Source: Gemmatimonadota bacterium (GTDB taxonomy: Bacteria > Gemmatimonadota > Gemmatimonadetes > Longimicrobiales > Gaopeijiaceae). Taken from it: a stretch of 40,490 bases of DNA. The notes beneath the pieces were generated by a model. It did no database searches and had not been told where the DNA came from. It saw only the letters and a program-made list of their open reading frames with translations. Shown here piece by piece: positions 1 to 8,347 of the stretch (position 1 is the first letter of the stretch; every line of letters starts with the position of its first letter). The stretch is taken from the NCBI GenBank assembly GCA_007125845.1, contig SLCK01000018.1:1-40490 (forward strand), read 5' to 3'. The position numbers were made by a program, and so were the translations under genes.

Positions 1-426
1 CACCGTTGGGAGCGCCAGGGGCCTGAATCCAAGGCGGCTCGCCGCAGGCATAGCGGGTGAGCTACGTCGAGGCGAGGCAACGACGGAGGCGGGCCCCTGC
101 CGCCCCAACCCGAAGGGCGAAGGGGGGTTGCGGCCCTGGATCGTCGTTGGAACCCCTCACCGATGCTATCGCATCGCTTCGGTGCTCCGCCTCGACCAGG
201 ACACGCAAGACCCCTTCGCGGTGGCCACTCCCCTTCTTCAACAACCTTCTAGAACGTTAAGGGGCCGAAGTACCGAGGGCAACGATCACCCGGGCGGGGC
301 GCCCGGAAACCGCACGCGCCTGGTAAGGGGCCCCGAAACACGCGAACCAACACGTGAATCTAAACGCACCGAGGAGGCGTCAGATGGCGACGCCCGAGAG
401 TCATTCTCCCGCAAGGAATCCGAAAA
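1..426. other. Gene-free, strongly self-complementary region
   Basis: I see no convincing protein gene here; the open frames are low-complexity Arg/Pro/Ser-rich and overlap on several frames. The sequence is rich in inverted repeats: GCTC-CCGC (37-45) pairs with GCGG-GAGC (53-62); a 9-base arm GTCGAGGCG (66-74) is complementary to 188-196; an 8-base arm CAACGACG (78-85) is complementary to 142-149; CAACCC (106-111) pairs with GGGTTG (125-130); CGATGC TATC GCATCG makes a hairpin at 161-176; CCGGGCG GGG CGCCCGG makes one at 290-306; and GGCGTC/GACGCC one at 376-394. The nested order of the first four fits one branched RNA or a dispersed structured repeat. The last hairpin lies 33 bases past the 3' end of the tRNA and could contribute to transcript ending, although it has no T tract. 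Confidence 0.5.
66..196. repeat. Nested inverted-repeat element, possible structured RNA or dispersed repeat
   Basis: The closing arm (66-74 with 188-196, 9 bp) encloses a second arm (78-85 with 142-149, 8 bp), which itself encloses CAACCC/GGGTTG (106-111 with 125-130); a separate 6-bp hairpin with a TATC loop at 161-176 sits between the second arm and the closing arm. All arms are perfect. They are compatible with each other, so a three-way junction can be drawn. I do not recognise it as RNase P, tmRNA, SRP or 6S RNA: their hallmark sequences are absent. The transcribed strand cannot be decided. High GC makes chance pairing easier, which lowers confidence. Confidence 0.4.
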
Positions 427-497
427 TTGGCCCGGGTGGATTCGAACCACCACCGCCGGTTCCAAAGACCGGTGTCCTGCCATTAGACGACGGGCCA
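427..497 (-). tRNA. tRNA-Gln (anticodon UUG)
   Basis: On the minus strand a 71-nt cloverleaf can be drawn in full. The acceptor stem TGGCCCG pairs with CGGGCCA (7 bp, with the U1-A72 pair typical of glutamine tRNAs), the anticodon stem is CCGGT/ACCGG, the loop is CTTTGGA giving anticodon TTG, the variable loop has 4 nt, and the T arm is GGTGG-TTCGAAT-CCACC. The discriminator is A and is followed by TTT, so the 3' CCA is not encoded and must be added by a nucleotidyltransferase such as the cca gene of this window. It lies 73 bases after the ispE stop on the same strand, so co-transcription with ispE is likely. Confidence 0.97.
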
Positions 498-570
498 GGG
501 CTCGTTCATCAAGGTGCACCCTACCCCGACGGAGAATCAAGGTCCCGCGCCCTCCGAGCGCCCCGTCCAC

Positions 571-1482
571 TCACCCCCGCGTTCGCGTCCGAAACACCCG
601 CCCCTCTCGCAGCCACGCCCTGAGCTCGACCTCCGCGCGGTCGGCCGTCGCGGCATCCTCGAACACGCCGAACACGGCGCTTCCCGTGCCGGAGAGGAGG
701 GCCGGCGAGGCGCCGGTCTCGATCAGCCTCGACTTGACGGCCTCCAACTTCGGACGTCGCGGGAAGAGAACCGCCTCGAAGTCGTTGTGCGCAGCCTGCG
801 CGACCGCCGACCAGTCGCCGGCGGAGTCGGCCGTCCCCACCACCCGGGGCCCAGCCCGGGTCCGGCCGGAGGCCTCCCGATCGGAGGACAGAAAGCCGTA
901 GGCCAGGGCCGTAGAGACGCCTGCAGCCGGAATCGCGACCAGGACGTCCCTTACGGGGAGACCCGGAAGGGGAAGGAGCCGGTCCCCCCGGCCCCACCCC
1001 ATCGCCCGCACGCCGCCGGCGAGGAAGAAGGGCACGTCCGATCCGAGGGCCGCTCCGATCTCGAGCAGGGAGGCCGAGGAGAGCGGGCTCCCCAGGAGTC
1101 GGCTCAGGGTTCGAAGTGTCGCGGCCGCATCGGAGGATCCTCCTCCGAGGCCCGCCTCGGCGGGAACGTTCTTCGTCAACCGGATCTCCACCCCCGGCGG
1201 TACCTCCCCGGTGAGCTTCGCCACCTGCCCTCGAAGTCGTCTCGCGGCCAGGACGACGAGGTTGTTCTCGGGCCTCCCGATCCCTTCGGAGAACTCCCCG
1301 AGCGTCTCGAGCACGATCTCTTCATCGGAGCGCAACCGCAGCTCGATCCGATCCGCGAGCTCCAGCGACTGGAAGACGGTTTCGATGAAGTGGTACCCGG
1401 TTCCCTCCTCCCGACCCAGCACCTCGAGCCGGAGGTTCACCTTGGCCGGCGCCGCTTCCACCTCCCACCCCTGCCCGGTCAC
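571..1482 (-). CDS. ispE: 4-diphosphocytidyl-2-C-methyl-D-erythritol kinase
   Basis: Cytosolic GHMP-family kinase that phosphorylates CDP-methylerythritol with ATP in the non-mevalonate (MEP) route to isoprenoids. The 303-residue protein has the N-terminal substrate motif PAKVNLRL (about residues 12-19) followed by GYHFIETVFQSL, the glycine-rich ATP loop GLGGGSSDA (111-119) and GSDVPFF (137-143). Length is normal for the family. The start is GTG, overlapping the TGA of the upstream membrane-protein gene as GTGA, which indicates translational coupling. It is the last protein gene of a minus-strand operon; tRNA-Gln follows 73 bases downstream, an ispE/tRNA-Gln arrangement I know from other bacteria. 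Identity is secure from motifs. Confidence 0.96.
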   Translation of the reverse strand: MTGQGWEVEAAPAKVNLRLEVLGREEGTGYHFIETVFQSLELADRIELRLRSDEEIVLETLGEFSEGIGRPENNLVVLAARRLRGQVAKLTGEVPPGVEIRLTKNVPAEAGLGGGSSDAAATLRTLSRLLGSPLSSASLLEIGAALGSDVPFFLAGGVRAMGWGRGDRLLPLPGLPVRDVLVAIPAAGVSTALAYGFLSSDREASGRTRAGPRVVGTADSAGDWSAVAQAAHNDFEAVLFPRRPKLEAVKSRLIETGASPALLSGTGSAVFGVFEDAATADRAEVELRAWLREGRVFRTRTRG

Positions 1483-2537
1483 GACTGCGGCTCCTTGCTG
1501 CCCTGCGAGTCGCTCGACATTTCGGAGGCGACGGCTTCCTCCGCCCGTCCCATCTCCGCCAGGGTGAGCCCGAGCTGTCCCCCATACCAGAGCCCCAGGA
1601 GGGTCACCGGAATGAAGCCTCCGAGGTGGTACCCGAAGGCGAAGGCCAGCGTCGCTCCCTCGGCCACCCCGTAAACCTCGTGCAGGCCGATCACCGCGGC
1701 AGCGTGGAACGTCCCGAAGAACCCGGGTGCCGACGGGACCGCGACTCCCAGCGCGATGATTGCCTGCACGAAGAGCGCCGTCGCGTAACCCTGCTCGATG
1801 CCGAACGCCTGGAATGCCAACCAGAAGGATATGGCGTTCCAGCTCCAGAACCCGACCGACCAGGCCAGCCCCTGGACGAGCAGGCGGGGATCCTGAAGAG
1901 CCCGCAAGCCCCCGAGGAATCCGATCACGGCACCATGGAGCGTGCCGCCCACGCCTCCCGGCATGATTCGCGCCGCCCAGGAGCTGATCCGCAGCAGGAC
2001 CGCCGGGAAGGCCAGCAGCACGATCAGGGCCAGGAGGACGGCCGTGATCCCGCCCACGACCACGAGAAGGACGTCGACCACGGGACGGCCGCCCACCGTC
2101 GCCTCACTCGGGAAGGAGGGGTGCAGGAGGGCGACGAGGAGGAGGGCGAAGATGGCGACCGCATCCAGGAAGCGCTCCACGACGAGGGAGCCCACAGCGC
2201 CACTCACCGAGACCGGTTCCATGCGGGAGATGGCCCAGGCCCGGGCGAACTCGCCGACGCGCGCCGGGAGGAGGTTGTTCGCCGCGAAGCCGATGTTCAC
2301 CGCGGCGAACCGTGCGCGGAACCCGGTGCCCGGGCGCATCGGGTGGAGAAAGACCTTCCAACGGACGGCCCGGACGGCGAACCCCGACGTCGCCACCGCC
2401 ACCGCGGCCAGGAGAAGCAGCCAGTCGGCCCGACGGATCTCGCCCCAGACTTCGGCCAGATCCACTCCGCGCAGGACCCACCAGATGAGGAGGACGCTGA
2501 TGGCGATCCCGAGGGCCGCCTTCCAGTCCCACCTCAA
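1479..2537 (-). CDS. Lysylphosphatidylglycerol synthase TM-region / flippase-like membrane protein
   Basis: Polytopic inner-membrane protein of the LPG_synthase_TM (UPF0104) family, about 352 residues. I see hydrophobic segments at roughly residues 8-25, 38-58, 125-150, 157-180, 225-245, 255-275 and 305-330, plus the family stretch NIGFAANNLLPARVGEFARA near residue 80 and a later glycine/proline-rich VPSAPGFFGTFHAA. Members are thought to move or flip lipids or lipid-linked precursors; no catalytic domain for lysyl transfer is attached here, so the substrate is unknown. The start is TTG, supported by GGGAG 7 bases upstream and by the absence of another in-frame start before the first membrane segment. 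It overlaps ispE (GTGA) and lies 21 bases after pdxJ. Confidence 0.88.
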   Translation of the reverse strand: MRWDWKAALGIAISVLLIWWVLRGVDLAEVWGEIRRADWLLLLAAVAVATSGFAVRAVRWKVFLHPMRPGTGFRARFAAVNIGFAANNLLPARVGEFARAWAISRMEPVSVSGAVGSLVVERFLDAVAIFALLLVALLHPSFPSEATVGGRPVVDVLLVVVGGITAVLLALIVLLAFPAVLLRISSWAARIMPGGVGGTLHGAVIGFLGGLRALQDPRLLVQGLAWSVGFWSWNAISFWLAFQAFGIEQGYATALFVQAIIALGVAVPSAPGFFGTFHAAAVIGLHEVYGVAEGATLAFAFGYHLGGFIPVTLLGLWYGGQLGLTLAEMGRAEEAVASEMSSDSQGSKEPQS

Positions 2538-2558
2538 CGCCTTGCTCCCACCTCGGCC

Positions 2559-3329
2559 TCAGAACCCGATGGGAGGGAGCCAACGCCCGGGATCGGCCAC
2601 CCGCCGTGAGGCGTCGGCCATGATCCGGCGCATCTCCCGGACCGCCGCTTCGATTCCCACGAGCACGGCCCGGGAGACGATCGAATGGCCGATATTGAGC
2701 TCTTCGATGATCGGGAGGGCAGCCACCGGTGTGACGTTCTCGTACGTGAGGCCGTGGCCCGCATGGACCGCGAGGCCCGCCTCCTCGCCCTGCCGGGCGG
2801 CGGTGAGAAGGCGGGTCAGCTGCGCCCCCCTCACTTCAGCCCCGACGGCGTTGGCGTATTCCCCCGTGTGAAGCTCGACGGCTTCCGCACCCAGCTCCGC
2901 CGACCTGTGCACCCCTTCCTCCGTGGGATCCACGAAGAGGGAGACGCGGATCCCGGCATCCTGCAACCGCTGCAGCGCTCGCGTCACCGAGCGGCGGGGA
3001 CCTTCAGCCTCCAGATTGAGCCCCCCCTCCGTCGTGACCTCTTCTCGGCGCTCGGGAACGAGCGTCACCTGCATCGGGCGGAGGTCACAGGCGATGCCCA
3101 CGACCTCGTCTTCCGACGCGACCTCCAGGTTGACGCCGGTCCGCGCCGTCTCCATCAGGAGCTGAAGGTCCCGGTCCTGGATGTGCCTGCGATCCTCCCG
3201 CAGATGCACTGTGATCCCGTCGGCCCCACCCAGCTCGGCGAGAACGGCCGCGCGGACCGGATCGGGTTCGTCGGTGAGGCGCGCCTGCCTCACCGTGGCC
3301 ACGTGATCGATGTTGACGTAGAGTCTCAT
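2559..3329 (-). CDS. pdxJ: Pyridoxine 5'-phosphate synthase
   Basis: TIM-barrel enzyme that condenses 1-deoxy-D-xylulose 5-phosphate with 3-amino-2-oxopropyl phosphate to pyridoxine 5'-phosphate, the last ring-forming step of the DXP-dependent vitamin B6 pathway. The N terminus [14 protein letters not shown], the conserved [15 protein letters not shown] near residue 36 and the C-terminal [11 protein letters not shown] match PdxJ throughout. At 256 residues it is slightly longer than the usual ~240. The ATG overlaps the TGA of the upstream DUF2520 gene by four bases. Its substrate DXP is also the entry metabolite of the MEP route served by ispE two genes downstream, so the two genes share a precursor. 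Confidence 0.96.
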   Translation of the reverse strand: MRLYVNIDHVATVRQARLTDEPDPVRAAVLAELGGADGITVHLREDRRHIQDRDLQLLMETARTGVNLEVASEDEVVGIACDLRPMQVTLVPERREEVTTEGGLNLEAEGPRRSVTRALQRLQDAGIRVSLFVDPTEEGVHRSAELGAEAVELHTGEYANAVGAEVRGAQLTRLLTAARQGEEAGLAVHAGHGLTYENVTPVAALPIIEELNIGHSIVSRAVLVGIEAAVREMRRIMADASRRVADPGRWLPPIGF

Positions 3330-4189
3330 GCGTATCTTCCGAAGAGCTCGTCCAGTTCGGCCACGGTCTCGGAGGGCAGGCGCTCCCGGACCAGCGCCAG
3401 CGCCCGACGCCCCAGGACCGCGTACAGAGTCGCGTCGTCCCGTTCGAGCGCCCGCAAGTGGAGCTCCACCGTCTCCACATCGCCACGCACCACGGGGCCC
3501 GTCAGCGCCCTCTCCGAGCCCAGCTCGGCAACGTTTTCAAGGCTTCCGATCGCCAGAGAGACGAGCGCCGCCTCCGCAACATCGTCCTCGATCCCCAGAG
3601 TCCGGAAGATCCTGGCCGCATCCGCCACCAGCGCCACCACGTAGTTCGACGCGAGCACGGCCGCAGCATGATACATCGGCCGGCGGCTCGTGGGAACCGT
3701 CAGGCTCCGTCCATGGAGCACCCCGACGATCCGGCGAGCCACCGCCATCGCCTCGGGCCCGCCGGAGAGGGAGACCGCCGTCCCCACCAGGCGCTCGGCT
3801 GCGGAAACGGAGGGTGGAAGAGCCTGGAGCGGGTGGAAGGTGCCCACCGAGTACCCGGCGGCATGGAGCGGTGCCAGCGGATCCGTCCCGAGCACGCCCG
3901 AGCAATGGAAGACGGAACAAGTGGTCGGAGCCGGCCCGAATGCGGCGAGAGACTGCGCCACTTCGGGGAGCGCGGAGTCGGGCACCGCAAGGAAGACCGC
4001 GGTCGTACCGGGCTCCGGTTGTTCCAGGCCGTAGCGGTACTCCGCAGTCCCGTCGTGGAACATCGGATGCGCCGGCGGCTCGTGCCGTCGGCCGTGGTAG
4101 CGGAGCGAGGCGACCGCGTCCGCGGAGGCCAGGGCCTGCCCCAACGCGAGCCCCAGTCGGCCGGGTCCCACGATGACCAACCTCTCCAT
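3326..4189 (-). CDS. Rossmann-like and DUF2520 domain protein
   Basis: The 287-residue protein starts with an NAD(P)-type Rossmann fold ([16 protein letters not shown], residues 5-20; then [14 protein letters not shown] around 90-103) and continues with the DUF2520 helical region (FHPLQALP near 140, [16 protein letters not shown] near 190). The layout resembles 6-phosphogluconate or ketopantoate reductase-type dehydrogenases, and some members are described as putative NADP-linked oxidoreductases, but the substrate is not established. It overlaps pdxJ by four bases and follows hflX by 16 bases, so it belongs to the same transcript. Position gives no specific clue about the substrate. Confidence 0.88.
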   Translation of the reverse strand: MERLVIVGPGRLGLALGQALASADAVASLRYHGRRHEPPAHPMFHDGTAEYRYGLEQPEPGTTAVFLAVPDSALPEVAQSLAAFGPAPTTCSVFHCSGVLGTDPLAPLHAAGYSVGTFHPLQALPPSVSAAERLVGTAVSLSGGPEAMAVARRIVGVLHGRSLTVPTSRRPMYHAAAVLASNYVVALVADAARIFRTLGIEDDVAEAALVSLAIGSLENVAELGSERALTGPVVRGDVETVELHLRALERDDATLYAVLGRRALALVRERLPSETVAELDELFGRYA

Positions 4190-4205
4190 CAGTCGCGCAC
4201 CCCGC

Positions 4206-5471
4206 CTACGCTTCCACGAGCGTGACTTCGGGCTCCTGACGCAGGCGGCCGAGAAGCGACTCCGGTATCCGCGCGACGAGCTGGATCCGGGTCCCGTTCC
4301 CGCGCTGATCGAGGACTTCCCCCTCCCGGTGGAGGGCCGCGATCAACTCCCCGTCGGCGGCCGACAGCTCCACCTCGACGCGGGGATACCGCTTCCTGAC
4401 GCGGGCCCTGAGCGCCTCCACCAACGAGTCGAGGCCCGAGGTCTCGGTGGCGGAGGTGAAGATCGAGGGCGTGGAGTCGAAGGCGCGGACCCGGGTGCGA
4501 AAGGCTTCCTCCTCCTGGTGCGTGAGGCGGTCCACCTTGTTGAAGACCAGGAGCTGCGGTTGTCCGTCCAGCTCCAGATCGGAGAGCACGCCCTGGACCA
4601 CCCGCTTCTGCTCCTCCCACTCCGGATGGGACGCGTCGACGACGTGGAGCAGGAGATCGGCCTCCCTCGCTTCCTCGAGGGTGGAGCGAAACGACGCCAC
4701 GAGATGGTGCGGAAGCTTGCGGATGAACCCCACCGTGTCCGTGATCAATGCCGTGTACCCCGCACCCACGTCCACCGTACGAGTCGTCGAGTCCAGGGTG
4801 GCGAAGAGTCGATCCTCCACGAAGAGGTCGTCGCCGGAGAGCGCTCGGAGGATCGAGGACTTGCCGGCATTGGTGTACCCGACCAGCGCCACCCGGTACT
4901 CGCCGCGCCGACGCTTGCGCTGGGTGGCCCTCGCTTCGGCCACCGACTTGAGCTTCCGCCGCAGCTCGGAGATCCGGCGATTGATGAGGCGCCGGTCCGT
5001 CTCGATCTGGGTTTCCCCTGGGCCCCGCAATCCGATGCCGCCACGGATCCGGGAGAGGTGGGTCCACATCCTGGCAAGCCTGGGGAGGAGGTACTCGAGC
5101 TGAGCCAATTCGACCTGGAGCTTCGACTCTCGGGTGCGCGCCCGGGAGGCGAATATGTCGAGGATCAGCTCCGAACGATCCATCACCCGCACACCGAGCG
5201 CGTCCTCGAGATTCTTCGCTTGATCGGGCTTCAGCTCGTCGTCGAAGATCACGAGATCCGCGGAGCGCGCTTCGACCAGCTCCCGCAGCTCCCCGACTTT
5301 TCCCTTCCCGATGTAGGTCTGAGCCGCGGGAACGTCGAGGCGCTGGATCAGGCTTCCCACGACCCGCCCCCCCGCCGTCTCGGTGAGCCGATGCAACTCC
5401 TCCATATGCTCGTTCACGGCCCTTTCTTCCACGCCGCGCAACGGGGCACCCACGAGCACGGCCCGCTCCAC
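4206..5471 (-). CDS. hflX: Ribosome-associated GTPase HflX
   Basis: Translation-factor GTPase that binds the 50S subunit and splits stalled ribosomes in other bacteria. The HflX N-terminal domain (residues 1-125) is followed by a helical linker with GLRGPGETQIETDRR (147-161) and a G domain with G1 GYTNAGKSS (198-206), G3 DTVGF (245-249) and G4 NKVD (311-314); a C-terminal domain ends the 421 residues. The annotated start is GTG at 5471, but no Shine-Dalgarno precedes it. An AGGGAGGG lies at 5513-5520, eight bases before an in-frame ATT at 5502-5504, and the frame stays open between them. A protein 11 residues longer, started at AUU, is therefore possible. The next gene (DUF2520) is 16 bases away. 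Confidence 0.95.
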   Translation of the reverse strand: MERAVLVGAPLRGVEERAVNEHMEELHRLTETAGGRVVGSLIQRLDVPAAQTYIGKGKVGELRELVEARSADLVIFDDELKPDQAKNLEDALGVRVMDRSELILDIFASRARTRESKLQVELAQLEYLLPRLARMWTHLSRIRGGIGLRGPGETQIETDRRLINRRISELRRKLKSVAEARATQRKRRRGEYRVALVGYTNAGKSSILRALSGDDLFVEDRLFATLDSTTRTVDVGAGYTALITDTVGFIRKLPHHLVASFRSTLEEAREADLLLHVVDASHPEWEEQKRVVQGVLSDLELDGQPQLLVFNKVDRLTHQEEEAFRTRVRAFDSTPSIFTSATETSGLDSLVEALRARVRKRYPRVEVELSAADGELIAALHREGEVLDQRGNGTRIQLVARIPESLLGRLRQEPEVTLVEA

Positions 5472-5512
5472 GGGATTGCGGTTGTCCAGAAGCTGTGTCG
5501 GAATGGTTCAGG

Positions 5513-5520
5513 CCCTCCCT
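5513..5520 (-). promoter_or_regulatory. Shine-Dalgarno that points to an ATT start for hflX
   Basis: On the minus strand AGGGAGGG is followed eight bases later by ATT (5502-5504), which is in frame with hflX; an in-frame TGA at 5508-5510 blocks any start further upstream. The GTG at 5471 has no such site within 25 bases. The anti-SD match is strong. AUU starts are rare but known, for example in infC. Confidence 0.5.
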
Positions 5521-5591
5521 TCAGTTGGATCTCGCAGGCTCACGCGGCACCGCCAGAACCCGGGCGTCGCATGCCATCATCCGATTGGACT

Positions 5592-6980
5592 CTACCCGGA
5601 TCCCGACGTTTCGTGTCCCTCGCGCAGCTGCCTCCAGCGCGCGAGCCGTTCGGCGACCGATTTTTCGAAGCCGGACGCGCTCGGCTCGTAGAGCCGCCGT
5701 CCCCGAAGAGGCTCGGGTAGATATTCCTGGCTTGCGACCCCTCCGGGCTCGTCGGGGTCGTAGCGGTATTCCGCACCGTAGCCCCACTCCCGCATCTCGG
5801 AGGTGGGCGCGTTTCGCAGGTGGAGTGGCACCTGGGATCCCGCCGTCTCCTCGGCGAGCCTCATCGCCACTTTCCATCCCCGGTACACTCGATTGGATTT
5901 TGGCGCGGCGGCGAGGTAGACCGCCGCTTCCGCCAGGGCCAACTCGCCCTCGGGGGATCCCAGGAAGTGATAGGAGCGCCAGGCGGCGACGGTCACCTCG
6001 AGCGCGCCGGGGTCGGCGAGTCCGATATCCTCCACCGCCATCCGCACGAGGCGGCGCGCCAGGTAGAGGGGATCTTCGCCCCCCCGCAGCATCCGGGCGA
6101 GCCAGTACAGAGTCGCATCCGCGTCCCCGCCCCGGACGGACTTGTGGAGCGCCGAGATCAGGTTGTAATGCTCCTCGCCCGACTTGTCGTAGATCGCGAA
6201 TCGGTGTTGCAGCGCTTGCCGGGCCAACTCCGACGTGATCCTCCCTCCCTCACCCACGAGCTCCGCCGCCACCTCCAGGAGACCGAGCGCCCGCCGGGCA
6301 TCTCCGTCCGACGCGTTGGCGAAGAGCTCGAGCACTCCCTCCTCGACATCCAATCCGAGGGATCCGAGCCCTCTTTCGCCATCCGAGACCGCTTCTTCGA
6401 GCAAGCCCTTGAGTGCGTCCGTGGAGAGGGGCCCGAAGATGAAGACGGGCGCCCGGGAGAGGAGCGGCCGGTTCACCTCGAAGGACGGGTTTTCCGTGGT
6501 CGCTCCCACGAGGATGATCGTTCCGTCCTCGACGTGGGGAAGAAACGCGTCCTGCTGAGCGCGATTGAAGCGGTGGATCTCGTCGCAGAAGAGGATGGTG
6601 CGACGCCCGGAGGCCTGGCGCCGGGTCTTCGCCTCCGCGATCAATTCCCGGACCCTTCGAACTCCTTCGGTCACCGCCGAGAACGAGACGAAGGCGGCAT
6701 CGGATCGTCGGGCCAGGAGCCTCGCGACCGTGGTCTTGCCGCTCCCCGGAGGCCCCCAGAGGATGCAGCTCGAGACCGATCCTCCTTCCAGCATTCGCCG
6801 GAGCGGAGCGCCGGGTCCCAGAACCTCGTCCTGACCGCGCACCTCCTCCGGCCGCCTGGGCCGCATCCGGGCGGCAAGGGGGGAATCCGCAGCACCCACA
6901 GCATCCGCAGCATCCGCTGCCGCGTCCGAAGACCGATCCTCCGGCTCCCCGGAGGAGAAGAGCTCCAGCTCGTCAGACAT
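5592..6980 (-). CDS. rarA: Replication-associated recombination protein A (AAA+ ATPase)
   Basis: Clamp-loader-like AAA+ ATPase of the RarA/MgsA/WRNIP1 family acting at stalled replication forks. Walker A GPPGSGKT is at residues 76-83, Walker B ILFCDEIHRFN at about 128-138, and the sensor-like GATTENPSFEVN near 157; the C-terminal half carries the tetramerisation and MgsA regions (YDKSGEEHYNLISALHKSVR). The N terminus has ELELF followed by an acidic, Ala-rich linker of about 25 residues before LAARMRPRRPEEV; the short motif could bind the beta clamp (inference). 462 residues is normal. It overlaps cca by eight bases and is separated from hflX by 120 bases, where I see no terminator. Confidence 0.96.
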   Translation of the reverse strand: MSDELELFSSGEPEDRSSDAAADAADAVGAADSPLAARMRPRRPEEVRGQDEVLGPGAPLRRMLEGGSVSSCILWGPPGSGKTTVARLLARRSDAAFVSFSAVTEGVRRVRELIAEAKTRRQASGRRTILFCDEIHRFNRAQQDAFLPHVEDGTIILVGATTENPSFEVNRPLLSRAPVFIFGPLSTDALKGLLEEAVSDGERGLGSLGLDVEEGVLELFANASDGDARRALGLLEVAAELVGEGGRITSELARQALQHRFAIYDKSGEEHYNLISALHKSVRGGDADATLYWLARMLRGGEDPLYLARRLVRMAVEDIGLADPGALEVTVAAWRSYHFLGSPEGELALAEAAVYLAAAPKSNRVYRGWKVAMRLAEETAGSQVPLHLRNAPTSEMREWGYGAEYRYDPDEPGGVASQEYLPEPLRGRRLYEPSASGFEKSVAERLARWRQLREGHETSGSG

Positions 6981-8346
6981 CGGACTTCCGCTCCTCGAGC
7001 CACCGGCTCGCCCGTTCTCTGAGGTAATGGGGGTCGTTGCGCTCGGGATCGTCGAGGACCTCTTCGAGAAGCGCCCGAAGGACCTCTCCGAAGACCGGAC
7101 CCGGCCGGTACCCCATCCCGATCAGGTCGCGACCGGAGAACCGAAGGTCCGCGACGTCGAGCGGAACCCTGGCGCGCACCAGCCCTCTGAGTCGACGGGC
7201 CAGCCGGAGAAACGCCTCCCGGCCCCAGGGCCCTCCCCGCGCTTCGTCGGCCCGCACGGCCGCGCTCCAGATCCTGAGAAAGGCCGGCAGACGCTCGCGC
7301 CCGGCCGCCGCCAGCCATCGTCGGAGCTCGGCGTCGGTACCGCCCGTATCCGGGGGCCTGGCCGCCCACTGCACGAGCTGCGACACCCGGTCGATCCGTG
7401 CGTTCGAGGCTCGGAGCCGCTCCAGGACCGCCGCGGACCGGAGAAGAGCCCGCACCGAAGTGTCGGCGCCGTCGATCCCGTCCGGGTCGTCGGGGCCCGG
7501 ACCGGGTTCACCCAACCCGTGCAGGAGGGCCGCCCACCTGAGCTCGGGCCGGGCCGGCGAGAGCAGGTCCACTGTCCTGAGCTCGTGGCTGAACCAGTCC
7601 CCTCCCTCCGGCACGCGTCGAGCCTCGATCGTCCGCTCCAGCTCCGGGTAGAGGGTCGCGAGAAGCCCTGAAGCCGCGTAGAGGCCCAGGACTCTCGAAG
7701 GGGGTGTCGGCCCTTCCAGCACCTTCTCGAGCTCCTCGCGAACCCGCTCAGGCGAAAGCGCCCGTACCCGGTGCATGGCCGCGGCGAGGGCCCGCCAGGT
7801 CTCTGCCTGGATCCGGAGTTGGAAGACCCCCGCGAATCTCAGGGCTCTCAGGATTCGGAGGTAGTCCTCGGCGAAGCGGTCCTTCGGCGAACCCACGGTG
7901 CGGAGGAGCCTGCGCTCGAGATCGGCCGAACCTCCGAATGGATCGTGCAGGACCTGTCGGATCGGATGCCAGGCCACCGCATTGATCGTGAAGTCCCGTC
8001 GCGCCAGGTCCTCGTCCAGCCGGTCGGCGAACTCCACCACCGCATGTCGCCCCGTGGTCTCGACGTCCCGCCGGAAGGTCGTGACCTCAAACAGCGTCCC
8101 GTCACGGGCCAGAACCCCCATCGTGCCGTGGCCCACCCCGATCGGGACCGTGCGTCGGAAAACCCGCCTCACCTGGGCCGGGGTGGCTCGCGTGGCCAGG
8201 TCCCAATCGCCCGACGGTCTACCTGCAAGCGCATCCCGGATGGCTCCCCCAACCGCCCAGGTTTCGAAGCCCTCTCCCTCGAGCGTGCGGGTGATCCATC
8301 GAACGGCACCCGGCACGCTCAACTCTTCGATAGGGCTCCCGCTCAC
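6973..8346 (-). CDS. cca: CCA tRNA nucleotidyltransferase / poly(A) polymerase family
   Basis: Class II nucleotidyltransferase. The head domain shows AVGGAIRDAL (31-40), the metal-binding pair DWD (47-49), the RRDFTINAVAW signature (about 137-147) and the neck/body motif DPFGGSADLERRLLRTVG with the RILRALRFA stretch. The C-terminal half is helical and resembles the HD-less body of bacterial CCA-adding enzymes. The tRNA-Gln in this window lacks an encoded CCA, which is consistent with a CCA-adding role, but CCA addition and poly(A) activity cannot be separated from sequence alone. The start is GTG, one base after the stop of the ferritin-like gene; the 3' end overlaps rarA by eight bases. Confidence 0.92.
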   Translation of the reverse strand: MSGSPIEELSVPGAVRWITRTLEGEGFETWAVGGAIRDALAGRPSGDWDLATRATPAQVRRVFRRTVPIGVGHGTMGVLARDGTLFEVTTFRRDVETTGRHAVVEFADRLDEDLARRDFTINAVAWHPIRQVLHDPFGGSADLERRLLRTVGSPKDRFAEDYLRILRALRFAGVFQLRIQAETWRALAAAMHRVRALSPERVREELEKVLEGPTPPSRVLGLYAASGLLATLYPELERTIEARRVPEGGDWFSHELRTVDLLSPARPELRWAALLHGLGEPGPGPDDPDGIDGADTSVRALLRSAAVLERLRASNARIDRVSQLVQWAARPPDTGGTDAELRRWLAAAGRERLPAFLRIWSAAVRADEARGGPWGREAFLRLARRLRGLVRARVPLDVADLRFSGRDLIGMGYRPGPVFGEVLRALLEEVLDDPERNDPHYLRERASRWLEERKSDV

Positions 8347-8347
8347 C

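Noticed and set aside
250-345. Possible second tRNA on the minus strand near GGCCCCTTACCAGGCGC
   Set aside because: The anticodon stem pairs at only three of five positions and no TTCRANNY T-loop follows; no acceptor stem can be drawn.
376-394. GGCGTC/GACGCC hairpin as intrinsic terminator of ispE-tRNA-Gln
   Set aside because: No T tract follows on either strand; listed only as a hairpin.
5521-5577. Leader-peptide frame MMACDARVLAVPREPARSN ending just before the hflX ribosome site
   Set aside because: No ribosome site of its own, no regulatory codon run, and no attenuator hairpin with T tract; chance open frame is likelier.
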